Below, piece after piece: positions 27,775 through 31,723 of a stretch of 31,723 nt of DNA. A program made the translations under genes and the position numbers. The notes under the pieces are model-generated. The model was given only the letters and a program-made list of their open reading frames with translations. It was not told where the DNA came from and ran no database searches. The stretch is from a virus: the IMG/VR virus record IMGVR_UViG_3300020472_000106, positions 1 through 31,723 of that record, one strand, 5' to 3'. Positions within the stretch are counted from its first letter, which is position 1, and each line of letters starts with the position of its first letter.

Positions 27775-28353
27775 ATGATAAAACCAGATTTAACTGTAAC
27801 AAGTAACCAACTAAGTGAAATACTTGAGCTATCTGTGAGAAGAATACAACAACTAGCTAAGTCAGGCACATTGCCGAAACAAGAAAAGAGAAACAGGTAT
27901 AAATTAGTTGAATCTATACAAGGTTACATTAAATACCTTAGAGGTCAGGTTGTACATGGAGACGCACCTCAAGATTTGAAAGAAGCAAAGCTAAGACAAG
28001 AAAAAGCAAGAGCTGAAATATTAGAATTAGAAGCATTGCAAAAGAATGGCGAGTTACAACACCAAGACGATATTGAGAAAGTTTGGAATAGCATTGCAGT
28101 CTTAATTAAGACAAAGCTGTTAGCTTTAAGCTCAAGAGTAAGTGCTGATGTTTATGGCGCAACAAGTCTTGTCCAGGTTAGATCAAGAATAGACGAAGAA
28201 ATAGATTTGATACTAAGCGAATTAGTAAATACGCAAGTGGAGATAGATGTTACAAGTACCAACAGAGTCGCTACAGATAACAGCACAGAAAACATTAAAG
28301 AATTTGAAACCACCGCCAAAGATGACAGTCAGCGAGTGGGCAAATCAAAATAG
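27775..28353 (+). CDS. terS: Terminase small subunit
   Basis: The protein has 192 residues. The N-terminal helix-turn-helix (TSNQLSEILELSVRRIQQLA, KSGTLPKQEKRNRYKLVESI) is of the Nu1/MerR-like type. A charged helix follows (LKEAKLRQEKARAEILELEA), then a helical oligomerisation region (VWNSIAVLIKTKLLALSSRV). It recognises the packaging site and loads the large subunit. It overlaps the large subunit gene by 107 bp, an unusually long overlap caused by the upstream ATG of terL. Confidence 0.85.
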   Translation: MIKPDLTVTSNQLSEILELSVRRIQQLAKSGTLPKQEKRNRYKLVESIQGYIKYLRGQVVHGDAPQDLKEAKLRQEKARAEILELEALQKNGELQHQDDIEKVWNSIAVLIKTKLLALSSRVSADVYGATSLVQVRSRIDEEIDLILSELVNTQVEIDVTSTNRVATDNSTENIKEFETTAKDDSQRVGKSK

Positions 28354-30079
28354 GGTTCTATCATCGGAAACAAGTGCATCACCTGGTAAGTGGGTAACTT
28401 ATTCTTTTCAAAAAGAAATGATGGATGCGTTCTCTGATCCTTTGGTAGAACAAGTTGTTATTATGAGTGGTAGTCAGTTAGGTAAAACTGAAATACTGCT
28501 CAATGTATTAGGTTATCATATTGACCTTGATCCAAGTCCAATAATGATAATTCAACCAACATTATCAATGGCAGGCACATTTTCTAAAAACCGGATAACT
28601 CCGATGATAAGAGATAGTGTAAAGCTGAATAGTAAGGTGCGTGATCCTCGTTCAAGGGATAGCGGTAACACAGTTTACAGCAAGTCTTTTGATGGAGGTA
28701 GTTTAGACCTAATTGGTTCAAACTCAGCTTCTAGTGCAAGCTCAAGACCTGTGAGAATACTTCTATGCGATGAGGTCGATAGGTATTCTACAGCGACAAC
28801 TGAGGGTGATATAATTGGTCTTGGTAAAAGACGAACCTCAAACTTTTTCAATCGAAAGATTGGAATGGTCTCAACACCAACGATTAAAGGTAATTCTCGT
28901 ATTCAACAGTTCTACGAGCAAGGCGATCAAAGACGCTTTTATGTAAGGTGTCCAGACTGTAATGATGAATTGTTATTGGAGTGGAAAGATGTACATTTTC
29001 AAAAAGATAATGGAATACTCAAAGACGCTCACATTGTTTGTAATGGATGTGGCTCGGCTTGGGATGACAGTAAAAGGATTAACGCGATTAGCAATGGGTA
29101 TTGGAAAGCTCATGCTGAGTTTACTCAAACGCGTAGTTTCTGGATTAGTGGCTTGTACTCGATGTGGAATAGCACTTATGAGCAAGCTGTTTACTTTCAT
29201 CAAGCAAAAGATTTACCAGAAACGCTAAGAGTATTTGTTAATACTGTTCTTGCTGAAACATGGGATGAGGATGCAGGTGAATCAGTTGATAGTCATAAGC
29301 TAAAAGATAGAGCCGAAGATTTAGGCGATGATTTACCAAGAGATGTAGTGATCCTGGTAGCAGGAATAGATACGCAAGATGATAGGTTAGAAATAACTGT
29401 TGCAGGTTTTACAAGAGACGAGTCAGTTTATATTATTGCACATGATGTGCTTTATGGTGATCCATCAGGTCATCAATTATGGCAAGATTTAGACGAATAT
29501 TTAGAACGCAAATATCAACATCCTTTAGGCATTGAGCTAACTGTTAGAGGAAGTTGCATTGATTCAGGTGGTCATCATACATCGCAGGTTTATTCTTATG
29601 TAAGAAAAAACCAACATAAAAGAGTTTTTGCTATTAAAGGTGTTGGTGGCGATGGTCGCGCATTAGTCGGTAGGCCAAGTAAAAACAATATCGGTAAAGT
29701 TAGTCTCTTTCCAATAGGTTCAGATACAGTCAAAAGTCTAATCTATGGAAGATTAAAGATAGAAGATGGATCAGGTATGATTCATTTTAATTCTACACTT
29801 GATGATGAATACTTCGACCAACTAACATCAGAAAGACGCGTAGAAAGAATAAGTAAAGGTGTAAAACGCACCGAATGGAAAAAGATAAGAGCCAGAAATG
29901 AAGCATGGGATTGCTTACAGTATTTGTTTGGTGCTTATCATATCTTGAATGTTAATTTGAGAATACTCCATGAAAAAATGAATAGAAAAAAAGAACCTCA
30001 AGCTAAAGAGCAAGGTGAAGAAAGAAATCCTTTAGTGCGCAAGCGCAGAAACACAAGAAAAAATTGGATGGACATATAA
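28247..30079 (+). CDS. terL: Terminase large subunit, GpA family
   Basis: The protein has 610 residues. An N-terminal LKPPPKMTVSEWANQNRVLS, the Walker A-like SGSQLGKTE (Lys80), and Walker B ILLCDE (Asp175-Glu176) mark the packaging ATPase. A CxxC pair (CPDC ... CNGC, about 235-270) forms a zinc-binding insert. The nuclease domain starts at VAGIDTQDDRLEI (about 370) and ends near WKKIRARNEAWDCLQYLFGA. Lambda-type GpA proteins cut cos sites, so cohesive ends are likely but not proven. The ATG at 28247 has GGAG 6 bases upstream. Confidence 0.95.
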   Translation: MLQVPTESLQITAQKTLKNLKPPPKMTVSEWANQNRVLSSETSASPGKWVTYSFQKEMMDAFSDPLVEQVVIMSGSQLGKTEILLNVLGYHIDLDPSPIMIIQPTLSMAGTFSKNRITPMIRDSVKLNSKVRDPRSRDSGNTVYSKSFDGGSLDLIGSNSASSASSRPVRILLCDEVDRYSTATTEGDIIGLGKRRTSNFFNRKIGMVSTPTIKGNSRIQQFYEQGDQRRFYVRCPDCNDELLLEWKDVHFQKDNGILKDAHIVCNGCGSAWDDSKRINAISNGYWKAHAEFTQTRSFWISGLYSMWNSTYEQAVYFHQAKDLPETLRVFVNTVLAETWDEDAGESVDSHKLKDRAEDLGDDLPRDVVILVAGIDTQDDRLEITVAGFTRDESVYIIAHDVLYGDPSGHQLWQDLDEYLERKYQHPLGIELTVRGSCIDSGGHHTSQVYSYVRKNQHKRVFAIKGVGGDGRALVGRPSKNNIGKVSLFPIGSDTVKSLIYGRLKIEDGSGMIHFNSTLDDEYFDQLTSERRVERISKGVKRTEWKKIRARNEAWDCLQYLFGAYHILNVNLRILHEKMNRKKEPQAKEQGEERNPLVRKRRNTRKNWMDI

Positions 30080-30080
30080 T

Positions 30081-31723
30081 ATGGCAATAGTCGTAAAAGA
30101 TAGAGTCAAAGTAAGTACAGCTACTACAGGCACAGGAACGCTAACTTTAGGTTCAGCAGAAACAGACTTCCAGGCATTTTCCGTTATTGGTGATGGCAAC
30201 CAAACTTATTACGCAATTAAATCCGATGCAGGATTCGAGGTTGGCATTGGCACTTATACGCATAGTGGAACGACACTAAGCAGAGATACTATACTTGAAA
30301 GTTCTAACTCAGGATCAGCAGTATCATTAACAGGCACATCAACAGTCTTTACGACTTACCCTGCTGAACGAGCTAGCTTTAGCGATCAAGGTTTATCTAA
30401 AACCTTTACCGCAGATGGAGCAATAACAGCAGGCAAGCCAACAATATTAACAAGTGCAGGCAAAGCTCAACAATTTACCTTAACAGGAAATAGTGTAACG
30501 CAAGGACTTGGAACAGATGTTCAACCAAATGGTAGTGATTATTTAAATTATTCAAGTATTACAAAAGTATCAGATACTCAATTCGTTGCTTATTTTACTG
30601 ATAGCGGTAATAGCAATAGACCAACTGCAATAGTTGGAACGATAGGAGCTAACAAAACCATTACTTATGGCTCTAAACAAACAATAACAAATGATACAAA
30701 TGTTACAAAATGTGAAGTAATATGGGATAGCACTGCTTCAAAATTACAATATTACAATTATGTTTCTACAGACGCATATTTATATGGAGCAACTTCAGAT
30801 GTTAATTTAGCCACTAATGCTATTAGTGGGATTGGCACATGGGGTGTTGTAATGTCAAACCAAATATATGACATGATTGGTTTATATGATCCTGATAATA
30901 ACCAAGTTGTTTTAACTGCTAATAGACCAAGTGATAATTTTGAAATTATGTCTATGAGTGCTTCAACTTCTCCACCTTCAATTAGTTTTAGTTCAACAGT
31001 TTCAAGCTATACACATGGTGGCGGAGAACGAGCTATTGGATATGATACTAATGTAAATGTTTTTGTTGCCACTGGTAATGATGAAGATAAATTTGTAGCT
31101 TTCACTAATAGTGGATCAGCATTTACTGTAAGTTCAGTTCAAGATTTAGGTCTTGGCAGTCAAGATTATATGGGTTTTAGTTTTGATCCCGATGCAAATA
31201 AATTTGTTTATCATTATCATCCATCAGGTAACACAACACAAAAAATTGTAGCCTTAACTGTTGATAGTTCAAGAAACATTACCATTGGAACACCTGTTGA
31301 CTTAGGAACAGCAGATGGTGGTGGTTCAGCTACATCAAGCTATGATCCAATAGCAAAAAAACATATAATTTTTGTTGGAGATGGAGCAGATATAGCTAAT
31401 TATTATCCTGTAACAATGGATAGTAGTGGCGCAATGACTGTTGGAACATCATCTACATTTGCTAACACAAATTATTCAGTTCAAAGAATAGTTAGCACAC
31501 CATGTTTTACAGCTATGGATGAAAACCCTATTGTTATCTTTTATGGAGATAACAATACAAGTCAAGGAGAGTCATCTGTATTTACCTTTGAACAAACTGC
31601 TGTTTCTAACCTTGATAACAACTATCTCGGAGTAGCTTCAACAACTGCAAGTGATACAGAAGAAGTTAAAATCAACTTACCAGAGGGAAGCATTAATAAC
31701 TCACAGAGTGGATTAACAATAGG
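30081..31723 (+). CDS. Tail/fibre-associated structural protein, cut by the window edge
   Basis: At least 547 residues are read with no stop before the edge. The N-terminus (VKDRVKVSTATTGTGTLTLG, DGNQTYYAIKSDAGFEVGIG, SGTTLSRDTILESSNSGSAV, then FTTYPAERAS) is a recurrent opening of phage tail fibre and structural proteins. The middle is a long beta region with repeated seven-bladed-propeller-like units (for example YDPDNNQVVLTANRPSDNFE, YDTNVNVFVATGNDEDKFVA, FDPDANKFVYHYHPSGN, YDPIAKKHIIFVGDGADIAN). The D.....VV.... spacing of about 55 residues suggests a beta-propeller. The function is probably host recognition or adsorption (inferred). Confidence 0.85.
   Translation, partial: MAIVVKDRVKVSTATTGTGTLTLGSAETDFQAFSVIGDGNQTYYAIKSDAGFEVGIGTYTHSGTTLSRDTILESSNSGSAVSLTGTSTVFTTYPAERASFSDQGLSKTFTADGAITAGKPTILTSAGKAQQFTLTGNSVTQGLGTDVQPNGSDYLNYSSITKVSDTQFVAYFTDSGNSNRPTAIVGTIGANKTITYGSKQTITNDTNVTKCEVIWDSTASKLQYYNYVSTDAYLYGATSDVNLATNAISGIGTWGVVMSNQIYDMIGLYDPDNNQVVLTANRPSDNFEIMSMSASTSPPSISFSSTVSSYTHGGGERAIGYDTNVNVFVATGNDEDKFVAFTNSGSAFTVSSVQDLGLGSQDYMGFSFDPDANKFVYHYHPSGNTTQKIVALTVDSSRNITIGTPVDLGTADGGGSATSSYDPIAKKHIIFVGDGADIANYYPVTMDSSGAMTVGTSSTFANTNYSVQRIVSTPCFTAMDENPIVIFYGDNNTSQGESSVFTFEQTAVSNLDNNYLGVASTTASDTEEVKINLPEGSINNSQSGLTI

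Overview
This AT-rich window reads as most of the genome of a temperate tailed phage with a lambda-type, long non-contractile tail (siphovirus morphology is inferred from the gene set). Terminase lies at the right end. Its reading direction continues into structural genes that resume at the left end, so the window is probably a linearised or clipped circular map. A truncated structural gene runs off the right edge, and the C-terminus of another gene enters at the left edge. The low GC, a cupredoxin domain in a tail protein, a TerL of the GpA type and a holin of the gene-transfer-agent type suggest a marine proteobacterial host. That is inference. The attachment site shows that the host carries a tRNA-Lys(UUU) gene used for integration.

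Layout. 1-2463: tail or fibre-associated proteins, including one made of 14 exact 22-residue repeats, and a gpW-like connector. 2472-5847: portal, then a prohead protease fused in frame to the major capsid protein, with a strong internal ribosome binding site that can also make free capsid protein. 5907-9565: head-tail connectors, tail terminator, tail tube, chaperone with a -1 frameshift signal, and a short tape measure. 9565-15118: distal tail proteins, a tail protein with an inserted copper-site cupredoxin domain, an NlpC/P60-like protein, and a gpJ-like hub. The hub is split inside a fibronectin type III domain by a 744-bp segment that carries two holin-like genes. 15121-16348: small membrane and lipoprotein genes and a degenerate SNase-fold protein. 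16347-16629: attP, consisting of the 3' half of tRNA-Lys flanked on both sides by pairs of 11-bp arm-type sites. 16719-19353: a small gene, integrase and a metallophosphoesterase. 19336-22470 (leftward): nuclease, C5 cytosine methyltransferase, mini-proteins, AlpA-like protein, SSB and a single-strand-annealing-like protein. 22563-23874 (leftward): an unknown gene and a CI-like repressor. 24034-26520 (rightward): early genes including a Cro-like protein, a candidate origin, and an MT-A70 adenine methyltransferase. 26697-30079: a basic protein and the two terminase subunits.

Regulation. A 17-bp palindrome (arms TTGATGT/ACATCAA with 3 bases between) occurs at four places: before the holin, before the integrase operon, before the leftward recombination operon, and between the repressor and the rightward early operon. 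At three of the four a weaker second site sits exactly 20 bp away. At two of them the sites overlap good sigma70-type promoters whose predicted start points give leaderless or nearly leaderless mRNAs. This looks like the full regulon of the phage repressor, equivalent to lambda OL/OR plus extra control of integrase and lysis.

No polymerase, helicase, primase or recognisable endolysin was found. DnaA boxes and short iterons near 24.8-25.0 kb suggest host-driven replication.
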